Made by a program: the position numbers and the translations under genes | Assembly (NCBI GenBank): GCA_963777905.1 | Contig: CAVZSM010000015.1 | Location: forward strand, 62,001 to 126,000 | Source of the DNA: Trebonia sp963777905 | GTDB lineage: Bacteria; Actinomycetota; Actinomycetes; Streptosporangiales; Streptosporangiaceae | DNA: 64,000 bases | Reading direction: 5' to 3' | Part shown: positions 51,031 through 60,200 of the stretch, piece by piece | Numbering within the stretch: position 1 is the first letter of the stretch | How the letters are laid out: every line of letters starts with the position of its first letter | The notes under the pieces: generated by a model | What the model was told of the DNA's origin: nothing | The model's database searches: none | The model's input: the letters and a program-made list of their open reading frames with translations, nothing else

Positions 51031-52338
51031 ATGAGCGAGTCGGATCTGGCGATCATGGCGGCGCTGGTGTTCGCGTGGGGAACGCTGTCGGCGCGGCTGG
51101 AGCGGTTCGATGTGACCGCGCCGATCATCTTCGTCCTGGCTGGCGTGCTGCTGACCCACGGGCCGCTGGCCGTGCTGAGCGTCACCCCGACACCTGAGCT
51201 GGTCAAGGGCCTGGCGGAGGCGACGCTGGTGCTGGTGCTGTTTTCCGACGCGTCGCGGGTGGGGCTGCGGGAGCTGAGAGCCGATGCGGGCCTGTACGGC
51301 CGGCTGCTCGGGATCGGGCTGCCGCTGACGATCGGCCTGGGCACGCTGCTGGCGCTGGCCCTGTTCGGCGGCATGAGCATCTGGCTCGCCCTGCTGGTGG
51401 GCGCCGCGCTGGCGCCCACCGATGCGGCCCTGGGCGCGGGCATGATAGTCAACCCGGCGGTCCCGGCCCGGATCCGGCGGCTGATCAACGTCGAGAGCGG
51501 CCTCAACGACGGGATCGCCACGCCGTTCGTCCTGGTCGCGCTGGCCGGCGCGCAGACCGCTGAGCATGCGCACGCGACCGGCCCGGGCAAAGCCGTCGCC
51601 GAGCTGGTGGTGGGCCTTGCCATCGGCGTGGCGGTCGGCGGCGCGGGGGGCTGGCTGGTCAGCGTGGCACGCCGGCGCGGCTGGGCGGCGGAAGGCTTCG
51701 CGGGACCCGCGGTGCTGGGGCTGGCGATCTGCGCCTACGCCTCCGCGCTGGCGCTGCACGGCAACGGGTTCATCGCCGCGTTCACCGGCGGCCTCGCCTA
51801 CGGCGCCATGGGCGGGCAGCGCGGCGCGCGGCTGGTGCCGTTCGTGGAGGAAACCGGCGCGCTGGTGTCGCTGCTGGTGTGGCTGGCGTTCGGTGCCGTC
51901 GCGGTCGCGGTCGCAGTGCAGAACCTGACCTGGCAGGTCGCGCTGTACGCCGTGCTCAGCTTGACGGTGATCCGGATGGCGCCGGTAGCGATAGCGCTGG
52001 CCGGGGCGCGGCTGGGCCGCGCCACTGTCGTCCTGGTGGGCTGGTTCGGGCCGCGGGGCCTGGCCTCGGTGGTGTTCGCGCTGCTGGCCCTGGAGGACCT
52101 CGGCCAGGCCGCCGCCAGCCAGGCGGTCGCCGTGATCACCGTCACCGTGCTGCTCAGCGTCGTCGCGCACGGCGCGACCGCCGATCCGCTGTCCCGGCGG
52201 TACGGGCCGCGGCTCGCCCCGGCCGCGGGCGGCACTGACCCTGCGGGACTGCCCGACGTGCCCGAGCGCAGGCTCATCCGCCGGGCACCCGGCGTGGCGT
52301 CAGAGACCGGCGCGGACCCAGCCCGCCACGACAGCTGA
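51031..52338 (+). CDS. Na+/H+ (cation:proton) antiporter, CPA1-type
   Basis: A 435-residue membrane protein with about 12 spans. Functional motifs are LFSDASRVGLRELR, ALAPTDAALGAGMI (ion-site Thr-Asp) and INVESGLNDGIATPFVL with the conserved Glu-Ser-Gly-Leu-Asn-Asp. It has no long C-terminal regulatory domain. It is divergent from the BrkB gene across 222 nt in which I see no further gene. ATG 51031 follows a G-rich stretch. Confidence 0.88.
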   Translation: MSESDLAIMAALVFAWGTLSARLERFDVTAPIIFVLAGVLLTHGPLAVLSVTPTPELVKGLAEATLVLVLFSDASRVGLRELRADAGLYGRLLGIGLPLTIGLGTLLALALFGGMSIWLALLVGAALAPTDAALGAGMIVNPAVPARIRRLINVESGLNDGIATPFVLVALAGAQTAEHAHATGPGKAVAELVVGLAIGVAVGGAGGWLVSVARRRGWAAEGFAGPAVLGLAICAYASALALHGNGFIAAFTGGLAYGAMGGQRGARLVPFVEETGALVSLLVWLAFGAVAVAVAVQNLTWQVALYAVLSLTVIRMAPVAIALAGARLGRATVVLVGWFGPRGLASVVFALLALEDLGQAAASQAVAVITVTVLLSVVAHGATADPLSRRYGPRLAPAAGGTDPAGLPDVPERRLIRRAPGVASETGADPARHDS

Positions 52339-52409
52339 TCAGCCAGCCAGGCCCGACATCACCTGCCAGGGATGAAGCGCTGCGCGGGTACCCCGGCTTG
52401 AATGACTGC

Positions 52410-52967
52410 GTGGTATTGATTTTCGGAGCCGGACCAGGCCACCCGGAGGATCTGGGCGAGGTCGCGCCGTGCGTGTGCCCGAACTGTCATAACCAGGTGT
52501 TCCTCCACCACGTCCGGTCGAAGAAGTCGGTGCGCCTGTACTTCGTGCCCGTTGTCCCCTACGGGACGGACGACTACCTTGTCTGTCCCGTCTGCAGCCG
52601 GGGCCTTCAGCTCAGCAGCGCACAACTGGGCCATATACGTTCGATGTCCGGCGCGACCGCTTCGTTCCGCGCCGGGCGGCTCACCCAAGCCGCGTACATG
52701 GCGCGGGCCGAGCAGTTCTGGCGTCAGCTCGGGGTGAACCCTGCGGGCCAGCAGCCCGTGACTCCAGCCAGCCCCGGTGCCGCCGCCCCGCCAGCCGCTC
52801 CCGTTCAGTCACCCGCCCCTGCCCAATCCCCGCCCGCGGCTGCGGATGACCAGACGTCGTGGATATCACAACTGCACAAGCTGGCAGAGCTGCACGACCA
52901 GGGTGTGCTTTCCGACGCTGCCTATTCGGCAGCCAAGCAACGCATCCTGGACCAGAAGATCCAATAA
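52410..52967 (+). CDS. zinc-ribbon and SHOCT-domain protein
   Basis: About 185 residues. An N-terminal zinc ribbon is formed by CVCPNCHNQ and LVCPVCSRGLQL (about residues 22-65), then a Pro/Ala-rich linker, and a C-terminal SHOCT-like helix pair, SWISQLHKLAELHDQGVLSD and following. GTG 52410 is chosen because VVLIFG is a typical opening; TTG 52398 is the longest start. Such proteins are common in actinobacteria and of unknown role. Confidence 0.65.
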   Translation: MVLIFGAGPGHPEDLGEVAPCVCPNCHNQVFLHHVRSKKSVRLYFVPVVPYGTDDYLVCPVCSRGLQLSSAQLGHIRSMSGATASFRAGRLTQAAYMARAEQFWRQLGVNPAGQQPVTPASPGAAAPPAAPVQSPAPAQSPPAAADDQTSWISQLHKLAELHDQGVLSDAAYSAAKQRILDQKIQ

Positions 52968-53013
52968 ATCCATGGCGTTTCCGTGGTGATGACAACGGAA
53001 CCGCCATGGATTT
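52966..53013. terminator. repeated 48-nt hairpin between convergent genes (second of two)
   Basis: Arms AAATCCATGGCGTTTCCGT (52966-52984) and ACGGAACCGCCATGGATTT (52995-53013) pair at 18 of 19 positions. The element fills exactly the space between the TAA of the zinc-ribbon gene and the stop of the convergent FAD monooxygenase, so it should terminate both transcripts. The left arm is identical to that of the element at 37880; only the loop and one base of the right arm differ. Confidence 0.8.
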
Positions 53014-54245
53014 CAAGCACCCACGGTCGGCTGGACGGAGTCCAGCGGGATGTCCGGGTACAACGGCGGCTCCTGGTCCGGCATCAGCGCGGTGGGCCCG
53101 TAGATCCAGTCGGTGAAGCTGTAGTCGTCGGTGTCCCTGGCGCGCAGGATGGCGTTACGCTGCAGCCGCTTGGCCCCGTCGAGGTGCCACAGGTCGCCCC
53201 ACTTGCGCGCGGTGAGCACCACCCGCCGGCAGTGCTCGGCGCGCACCGCCTGATACGCGGCCAGCGCGGCGTCCCAGTCGGCCCCCCTGGCGACGTGCTG
53301 GCCGAGCACCCAGCCGTCCTCGATCGCCATGATCGCGCCTTGCGCCATGTACTGCAGCGGCGGATGCGCCGCGTCTCCGAGCAGCGCGACGCGGCCGTGC
53401 ACCCAGCTGGTGACCGGATCCCGGTCGTACATCCGCCACCAGCGGTCCCGCCACATCAGCGGGATGCCCTTGCGCACGTTCTCGCAGGCGGCCCCGAAGG
53501 CCGCGTCGAGCTCGTCAGGGGTGCCCCAGTCCTCGCGGCCGTCGCGCGCCCTGGGCGACTGGAACACGGCGACCTGGTTGAGCATCTCCCCGCCGCGCAG
53601 CGGATACTGCACGAAGTGGCAGCGCGGCCCGATGTAGACGACGACATCGGTCCGCGCGATCCCGTTGCCGAGGACCTGGTCGATCGGCAGCGCGGCCCGG
53701 TAGGCGACGTAGGCGGAGTTGACCGTGGCGTCGCCGATGAGCTGCTGCCGCGCCACCGAGTGCAGGCCGTCAGCGGCGATGACCACGTCCGCGTCCTGGC
53801 TGCTGCCGTCCGCGAGGACGACCCGGGCGCCGGCGGGTGTGTTCTCGTAGGACGTCACGAGCTGGCTGGTGAGCAGCTCCACGCCTTCCTGGGCGCAGCC
53901 GCGCAGGAAGATGCCGTGCAGGTCGCTGCGGTGGATGACCATGTAAGGGAAGCCGTACCGGCGCCGCAGGCCAGCCAGGTCCAGGCGGGTCAGCTCGCTG
54001 CCGTCGAGCGCGTCCCGCATGATGATGCTGTCCGGCAGCACGCCGAGCGCCGTGGCCTCGGTCAGCAGCCCGTACTCGTGCAGCAGCCTGGTGCAGTTCG
54101 GCGCGATCTGGATCCCCGCCCCGACCTCGCCGAACTCCCTGGCGCGTTCCAGCACGCGCACCCGCAGGCCCTGGCGGGCCAGCGCGAGGGCGGCGGACAA
54201 GCCCCCGATCCCTCCGCCGACGACGATCACGCCCCGGTTTCTCAT
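53013..54245 (-). CDS. FAD-dependent aromatic monooxygenase, probable 3-hydroxybenzoate 6-hydroxylase
   Basis: A 410-residue group A flavin hydroxylase: VIVVGGGIGGLSAALALARQ (FAD), ADVVIAADGLHSVARQQL (DG motif) and GRVALLGDAAHPPLQYMAQG (GD motif). In the same operon as a gentisate dioxygenase and a maleylpyruvate isomerase, it most likely makes gentisate from 3-hydroxybenzoate; salicylate 5-hydroxylation is a less likely alternative. ATG 54245 overlaps the isomerase stop (ATGA). It is the last gene of the operon. Confidence 0.87.
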   Translation of the reverse strand: MRNRGVIVVGGGIGGLSAALALARQGLRVRVLERAREFGEVGAGIQIAPNCTRLLHEYGLLTEATALGVLPDSIIMRDALDGSELTRLDLAGLRRRYGFPYMVIHRSDLHGIFLRGCAQEGVELLTSQLVTSYENTPAGARVVLADGSSQDADVVIAADGLHSVARQQLIGDATVNSAYVAYRAALPIDQVLGNGIARTDVVVYIGPRCHFVQYPLRGGEMLNQVAVFQSPRARDGREDWGTPDELDAAFGAACENVRKGIPLMWRDRWWRMYDRDPVTSWVHGRVALLGDAAHPPLQYMAQGAIMAIEDGWVLGQHVARGADWDAALAAYQAVRAEHCRRVVLTARKWGDLWHLDGAKRLQRNAILRARDTDDYSFTDWIYGPTALMPDQEPPLYPDIPLDSVQPTVGA

Positions 54246-54949
54246 AGCCACGGCCCCAGGATGGGCGGGGGCTCCCCGCCGGCGGTGGTGAGCTTGTGCG
54301 CGCGCCCGGTCAGGTACGCGGTGATCTCGGCCAGCGGGCCGGACAGCACGATTGGCTCACTGTCGCCCGACAGCTCCCAGCGCCCGCCCGTGTCAAGAGC
54401 CTCGAAGACCAGCGCCGGGCCCGGCGCGCTGCGGCGTTTCGCGATCACGTCATCGCACAGCGCGGCGCAGAAGCCGGCGGGCAGCTCCGCGAAAGAAAGC
54501 CCGGTCGCCAGGTCCACGGCGTGCACGTACATCTCGCGCGCTCGCAGCCATGGCACCTCGGTCGCGGGCACCGTCCGGCCCTGGGCGGTCAGCACCGGTG
54601 CCTGCCATTGCCCGGCGCTCAGCTTCGTCATCGCGTCGTCCAGCGCCTGCGCCGCCGCGCGCAGCCACGCGCCGAGCTCAGCGTCAGGCAGCAGCGCACC
54701 GCGCTCGATGCCGGCGGCCCGGTCGCCTGGCGAGGAGTACATCGGCGTCGGCTCTCCGGTGGCGGCCCAGTGCACGAGGTTGCCCAGCGCCTCGGCGTTC
54801 GCCGCGACGTGCGCGAGCAGGTGCCTGCGCGTCCAGCCGGGCAGCGCGCTCGGCGCGCCGAGCGCCGCCTCGTCGAGGTCCGCCTCCGCGAGGAAGAGCG
54901 TCGTTCCGTCCCGCGTCCATCGGCGCGCATCGGTGAGATCGGCGGCCAT
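54242..54949 (-). CDS. mycothiol-dependent maleylpyruvate isomerase-like protein
   Basis: A 235-residue DinB/MDMPI-fold protein: LPGWTRRHLLAHVAANAEAL with the first metal His, and REMYVHAVDLATGL with the second region. In actinobacteria this family isomerises maleylpyruvate to fumarylpyruvate with mycothiol. Placement between the dioxygenase and hydroxylase genes supports that role. No fumarylpyruvate hydrolase gene is seen in the window. Confidence 0.87.
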   Translation of the reverse strand: MAADLTDARRWTRDGTTLFLAEADLDEAALGAPSALPGWTRRHLLAHVAANAEALGNLVHWAATGEPTPMYSSPGDRAAGIERGALLPDAELGAWLRAAAQALDDAMTKLSAGQWQAPVLTAQGRTVPATEVPWLRAREMYVHAVDLATGLSFAELPAGFCAALCDDVIAKRRSAPGPALVFEALDTGGRWELSGDSEPIVLSGPLAEITAYLTGRAHKLTTAGGEPPPILGPWL

Positions 54950-56049
54950 CAGGGCGTGCTATCCACTGTGTCTTCCACCTGGGCGCGGTTGAGCTGGAGG
55001 GCTTCGAAGACCGGCGCGTCACTGAACCGGAACAAGTCGAGGGCGCCGGAACCGGAATCGCTGGCGCCCGCTTCCGAACGCGCCGCGAACGCCTGCCACG
55101 ACGGCACCACGAACAGGTCGCCCCGCGTCACGGCCCACGACCTGTCCCCGACGGTGACCGTACCCGAGCCGTCGAAGACCAGGTAGACCGACGATCCCGT
55201 CTCGCGGACCGGCGCGGTCTGCGCCCCCCGCGCGATCCGGTGCATCTCGGCGCGGATGGTCGGCAGCACGTCGGCGCCGGTGGCGGGGCTGGTGAACCGG
55301 ACGGCCGCGTGCCCGGGCTCGACCGTGCCGCCGTGGCCCTCGGCCTCGAGAGCGAGCTGGTCGGCCAGCGCCCGGTCGGTGTGCTCCCACCGGTACGCCA
55401 GCAACGGCGAGCCGGGCGAGCCCGGCTGCGCGCGGGCCGCCACGGGCCGCAGCCCCGGGTGCCCCCAGAGGCGCTCCGCGCGGGACCGGTCGGGCGTGCT
55501 CCGCTCGGCCTCGCTGACCTGGTCCCGTCCCGGCTCGAAGAACTGCGTCTCGGTCAGGTACTGGAACGGGATGTCCAGCCCGTCGAGCCACGCCATCGGC
55601 TCGGCCGTCGCGTTGTGATGGGCGTGCCAGTTCCAGCCCGCCTGCGGCAGGAAGTCGCCGCGCCGCATCGCCACCGGGTCGCCGTTGACCACGGTCCACA
55701 CGCCTTCGCCCTCGACCACGAACCGGAACGCGTGCTGGGTGTGCCGGTGCTCGGGGGCGTCTTCGCCGGGCATCAGGTACTGGATCGCGGCCCACAGCGT
55801 CGGCGTCGCGAACGGCCTGCCGCCGAGCCCCGGGTTGGCCAGCGCGATCGCGCGGCGCTCCCCGCCGCGGCCGACGGGGACGAGCTCGCCGGCCTGCGCG
55901 GCCAGCACCCGCAGCTGTTCCCACCGCCACAGGTGGGGGACGGCCGCCGACCGGGGGCTGACGGGCATCAGGTCGCCGATCTCGGTCCACAGCGGCACGA
56001 GCTGTTCCTTCTCGAACCCGCGGTACAGCTCCTCGAGCGTGGTGATCAT
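54949..56049 (-). CDS. gentisate 1,2-dioxygenase
   Basis: A bicupin of about 366 residues. The N-terminal cupin holds the iron site PEHRHTQHAFRFVVEGEG and GWNWHAHHN; the C-terminal cupin (SSVYLVFDGSGTVTVGDRSW) lacks the full set. The opening LEELYRGFEKEQLVPLWTEI is typical of gentisate dioxygenases. ATG 56049 is chosen, with ATG 56061 as an alternative. It opens the aromatic ring of gentisate to maleylpyruvate. It is the first gene of the gentisate operon, divergent from an IclR regulator. Confidence 0.9.
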   Translation of the reverse strand: MITTLEELYRGFEKEQLVPLWTEIGDLMPVSPRSAAVPHLWRWEQLRVLAAQAGELVPVGRGGERRAIALANPGLGGRPFATPTLWAAIQYLMPGEDAPEHRHTQHAFRFVVEGEGVWTVVNGDPVAMRRGDFLPQAGWNWHAHHNATAEPMAWLDGLDIPFQYLTETQFFEPGRDQVSEAERSTPDRSRAERLWGHPGLRPVAARAQPGSPGSPLLAYRWEHTDRALADQLALEAEGHGGTVEPGHAAVRFTSPATGADVLPTIRAEMHRIARGAQTAPVRETGSSVYLVFDGSGTVTVGDRSWAVTRGDLFVVPSWQAFAARSEAGASDSGSGALDLFRFSDAPVFEALQLNRAQVEDTVDSTP

Positions 56050-56090
56050 GATGCCTAGCATGACTGGCGTCTACGATGAAGACGACGAAA

Positions 56091-56105
56091 TTCTGGACAG
56101 CAGAA
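56091..56105. promoter_or_regulatory. candidate operator between the IclR gene and the gentisate operon
   Basis: TTCTG (56091-56095) and CAGAA (56101-56105) form a perfect inverted repeat with a 5-nt centre in the short gap between the divergent starts. It lies where an IclR dimer could control both directions. Confidence 0.45.
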
Positions 56106-56118
56106 CTACCAAGGTGCC

Positions 56119-56904
56119 ATGCCGGACAAGCCGCTCAAGACGCCGCCGCCGTACGCCATCGCCAGCGTCGACCACGCCCTGCGCCTGGCGGCCATGCTGC
56201 AGCTCGAAGGCGGGCTGACCGTGTCCGAGGTGGCCTGGCTCGGGGTGGCCAGGTCGACCGCGCACCGGCTGCTGGCCATGCTCGTCTACCGGGATTTCGC
56301 GGTCCAGGACGAGAACCGGCTGTACCGGGCCGGCCCCGTGCTCGAGCTCGCGGCGCACTCCCAGTCGCGGGTGTCGTCGCTGCGGGCAGCAGCGCTTCCG
56401 CACCTGGTGAGGCTGGCCGACCTGCTCGACGAAACCGTGAACCTGGCCATTCGCACCGGCGACACCACGCGGTTCATCGCCAGCGTCGAATGCCGCCAGG
56501 CCCTGCGCGTCGGCTCACGGGAGGGCATGGTCTTCCCGGCGCACCGAACGACGGCGGGACTGCTGCTCCTCGCGGAGCTTCCCGAACCAGAGCTGGACGA
56601 GATCTACGCCGCGCACCGGTACGCCGGCCGCCCCGGCGAACGCCCGGACCTGACACGGCTGCGCGCCGAGCTCGCGCGCATCCGCCGCAAGAGGTTCGCC
56701 GTCAACAGGGAACGCTCGGAACGCGGCCTCGTCGCCGTCGGCGTGCTCGTCCATGGCGCGGACGGCGCCCCTCAGGCCGGCCTGTCAGTCTCCATGCCCA
56801 GCGTCCGCTACCAGCCAGCCCAGCTCGAGTCCCTGGTAACAACCCTCACCGCCGCGGCCCGCCGCCTGGAGACCACCCCGCAACGACGGCATAAGACGGC
56901 ATAA
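56119..56904 (+). CDS. IclR-family transcriptional regulator
   Basis: A 261-residue regulator. The N-terminal winged helix is ASVDHALRLAAMLQLEGGLT, then VSEVAWLGVARSTAHRLLAM. The C-terminal effector domain (about 85-245) has LLDETVNLAIRTGDTTRFIA and AHRTTAGLLLLAELPEPELD. It is divergent from gentisate dioxygenase and most likely senses 3-hydroxybenzoate, gentisate or a ring-cleavage product. Its 3' end overlaps the tail of the convergent glyoxalase-like gene by 120 nt. Confidence 0.88.
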   Translation: MPDKPLKTPPPYAIASVDHALRLAAMLQLEGGLTVSEVAWLGVARSTAHRLLAMLVYRDFAVQDENRLYRAGPVLELAAHSQSRVSSLRAAALPHLVRLADLLDETVNLAIRTGDTTRFIASVECRQALRVGSREGMVFPAHRTTAGLLLLAELPEPELDEIYAAHRYAGRPGERPDLTRLRAELARIRRKRFAVNRERSERGLVAVGVLVHGADGAPQAGLSVSMPSVRYQPAQLESLVTTLTAAARRLETTPQRRHKTA

Positions 56905-57258
56905 CTCGCTGGGCTGCCACAGCTCGACCCGATTGCCCTCAGGATCAGTGACCCAGCCGAACCGGCCGACACCCGCCATGTCCTGAGTCTCCCCGGCCAC
57001 GTCCGCTCCCTTGGCGCGCAGTTGCGCGATCATCGCATCCAGGTCGCGGACACGGAAGTTGAGCATCGTCTGCTGGGCGCGGGAGCCGAAGTACTCGGTC
57101 CCGGACTCGAAGGTCGCGAACACCGTAACCCCGGCTTCCTGATGCCACAGGCCGTTCTCATCGGCGTCCAGACCCAGGCAGTCGCGATACCACGCCCCCA
57201 GGGCCACCGGGTCGGCGGCCCGCATGAAGTATCCGCCAACTCCAAGCACACGTTCCAT
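56785..57258 (-). CDS. VOC/glyoxalase-like protein with an extended C-terminus
   Basis: A 157-residue protein. The VOC domain (MERVLGVGGYFMRAADPVAL, WYRDCLGLDADENGLWHQ, FRVRDLDAMIAQLRAKGADV, WVTDPEGNRVELWQP) ends near residue 115. The last 40 or so residues are Gly-rich, not typical of the family, and are coded entirely antisense to the 3' end of the IclR gene. The original stop may have been lost. The substrate is unknown. Confidence 0.75.
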   Translation of the reverse strand: MERVLGVGGYFMRAADPVALGAWYRDCLGLDADENGLWHQEAGVTVFATFESGTEYFGSRAQQTMLNFRVRDLDAMIAQLRAKGADVAGETQDMAGVGRFGWVTDPEGNRVELWQPSELCRLMPSLRGGLQAAGRGGEGCYQGLELGWLVADAGHGD

Positions 57259-57294
57259 GCCGCCATCTTGCCAGGGCCAAGGGCTGCCCTCGGC

Positions 57295-60200
57295 CTAGGC
57301 CGCGTACTCGGTCTCCCCGACGAACGCGTCCCACAGCCCGGCGTACAAGCCGCCGCGCTCGAGCAGCTCCTCGTGCGACCCGATCTCGGCGACCCGCCCG
57401 TGGTCGAGGACCACGATCCGGTCCGCGCGCGCCGCGGTGGTCAGCCGGTGCGCCACCACGATCGTGGTCCGCGAGGCCGCCAGCGACCGCGTCGCCCGCG
57501 TGACCGCGGCCTCGGACGCCAGGTCCAGCGCCGCCGTGGCCTCGTCGAGCAGCAGGATGTCGGGATCGGCCAGTTCCGCCCGCGCCAGCGCGATGAGCTG
57601 CCGCTGCCCGGCCGACAGGCTCCGCCCGCGCTCACCCACCTGCTGCGAGTACCCGTCAGGCAGCCGGATGATCATCTCGTGCGCGCCCACGGCCCGCGCC
57701 GCCGCCTCGATCTCCGCGTCGGAGGCAGACGGCCGCGCGTACGCGATCGCCTCCGCGACCGTGCCGCTGAACAGGTACGCCTCCTGCGGCACCACGCCCA
57801 GCCGGTGCCTGAACTCGGTGAGGTCGTAGTCCCGCACGTCGACCCCGTCCACGAGCACCGACCCGGACGTGACGTCGTAGAACCGCGCGATCAGCTTGAC
57901 GACGGTGGACTTGCCGGCGCCGGTCTGCCCCACCAGGGCGACGGTCTCGCCCGGCGTTACCGTGAACGACACCCCGGCGATCGCCTCGCCGACCTTCGAC
58001 GGCGCCTCGGCAGCGTCGGCAGCATAAGAAGGACCCGACAGCGACGGCCCGGCCCCGTAGCTGAACCGCACGTCGCGCAGCTCGATCAAGCCGTCGAGCC
58101 CGGCCGCGGGCACCGGCACCGGCGACTTCGGCTCAGGCACCGAGGTCCGCAGCCGCATCAGGTCCTTGATCCGCGACACGCCGACCGCCGCCTGCTGGTA
58201 TCCGTCGAACACCTGGGACAGCTGCTGGATCGGCGAGAACACCATGTCGATGTAGAGCAGGTACGCGATCAGCGCGCCGACGCTCAGCGCGCCGGAGTGC
58301 ACCTGCCCCACCGCGACCACGAGGACCAGAGCGGACGCCACGGTGGACAGCGTCTGCACGAACGGGAAGTACAGCGCGATGTACCGCTGCGCCCGCAGCC
58401 GGGACTCCCGGTAGGCGAACGAGCGGCCGGCGAACCGCGCCCGGTTCTCGCCCTCCCGCCGGAACGCCTGGGTGACCCGCAGCCCCGCCACGTTCTCCGC
58501 CAGGTCGGCGTTGACCACGCTGACCCGCTCCCGCGCCTCGGTGTAGGCCTGCGACGACTTCATCCTGAACACCACGGTCGCCGCGATCAGGAACGGCATG
58601 ATCGCCAGCACGAGCAACCCCAGCCGCACGTTGATGATCAGCATCGCGGCGAGCACCCCGACGAACGTGAGCACCGAGCTGATCATCGTGACCAGCCCTG
58701 TCTGCAGGAACGTGGACAGCGCGTCCACGTCGGTCGTCATCCGGGTCATGATCCGTCCGGACAGCTCGCGCTCGTAGAAGTCGAGGCCGAGCCGCTGCAG
58801 CTGCGCGAAGATCTTCACCCGCAGCGTGTACAGCAGCCGCTCGCCGTTCCGCCCGACGACCATCGTCTCGGCGATGTTCACCAGCCAGTCGCCGAACACG
58901 ATCGCCAGCCCGGCCAGCGCCATCAGCGCGACGAAGCTGAACGCCTTCGCCTGGACGCCCGAGTCGATCCCGCCGCGCACCAGCGCGGGCAGCGCCAGGT
59001 TGGCGGCGGCGTCGAGCCCGTCGAGCACGAGCCCGGCGATCAGCGCGACCGCGATCGGACGCAGCAGCTTGCGCAGCGTGAAGTGCGTGTCCGCGGCCCG
59101 CGCCTGCGCCTCGTCCACGTTCGGCTCGTCCTTGATCGGCGGCAGTGCCTCGACCTTGGCGAGCAGCTCAGGGCTCGGCGGCACGCTGCCGATCATCCCG
59201 TCCATGTGGGTGGCGCGGGCTGCCCCCCTGCGGGCCGCCCCCGCTCCCCGTCCCGAGTATCCAGAACGGGCCCGTGTCTCCGCCCCAGCCACTTCATGGC
59301 CGTTACCAGCGTCCGCCACGGCGCCTGCCACAGCGCCCGCCGGGGCGGGCAGCTCCCCCGCGTCAGTCCCCTCGGCGTCGTCGCCAGGCCCGGAGATGAG
59401 CAGCCGGTACAGTTCCGACCGCTCCTCGAGCTCCGCCTGGGTGCCGATGTCGGCGAGCCGGCCCTCGGCGGTCATCACCGCGACCCGGTCGGCCAGGTTC
59501 AGCGTGGACCTGCGGTGCGCGATCAGCAGCGTGGTCCGGCCGGCCATCACCCGGTGCAGGGTGGCGTGGATCTCGGCCTCGATGCGCGGGTCGACCGCGG
59601 ACGTCGCGTCGTCGAGCAGCAGCAGCCGCGGGTCGGTGATCAGCGCGCGGGCGAGCGCGACGCGCTGCCGCTGCCCGCCGGACAGCGTGAGCCCCTGCTC
59701 GCCGATCACCGTGTCGTACCCGTCCGGCAGCTCGCGGATGAACTCGTCGGCCTCCGCGGCCCGCGCGGCGGCCACGACCTGATCGAACGTCGCGTCCGGC
59801 CGCCCGTAGGCGATGTTGGCGCGCACCGAGTCCGAGAACAGGAAGCTCTCTTCCATCACCATGCCGATGGCGGACCGCAGCGACTGCTGCGTCACGTCGC
59901 GCACGTCGTACCCGCCGACCCGCACCGCGCCGCCGCGGACGTCGTAGAACCGGGGGAGCAGCAGGCTGAGCGTGGACTTGCCGGACCCGGACGGCCCGAT
60001 GACCGCGACGGTCTCGCCGGCCCTGACCTCAAGCGACAGCCCGCGCAACACCGGCTGCGACGGCACGTAGCCGAACTGCACGTCGTCGAACGTGATCCCG
60101 TTCGCGTCGGCGGGCAGTTCGATCGCGTCCGTCTTGTCGGTGATCGTCGGCTTGGAGTCGATGACCTCGAAGACCCTGATGACGCTGGCGCGGGCCTCCT

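Noticed and set aside
50809..52170. Upstream extension of the BrkB frame to 794 residues
   Set aside because: The extra 454 codons are an antisense shadow of the Na+/H+ antiporter gene; family similarity starts at ATG 50808.
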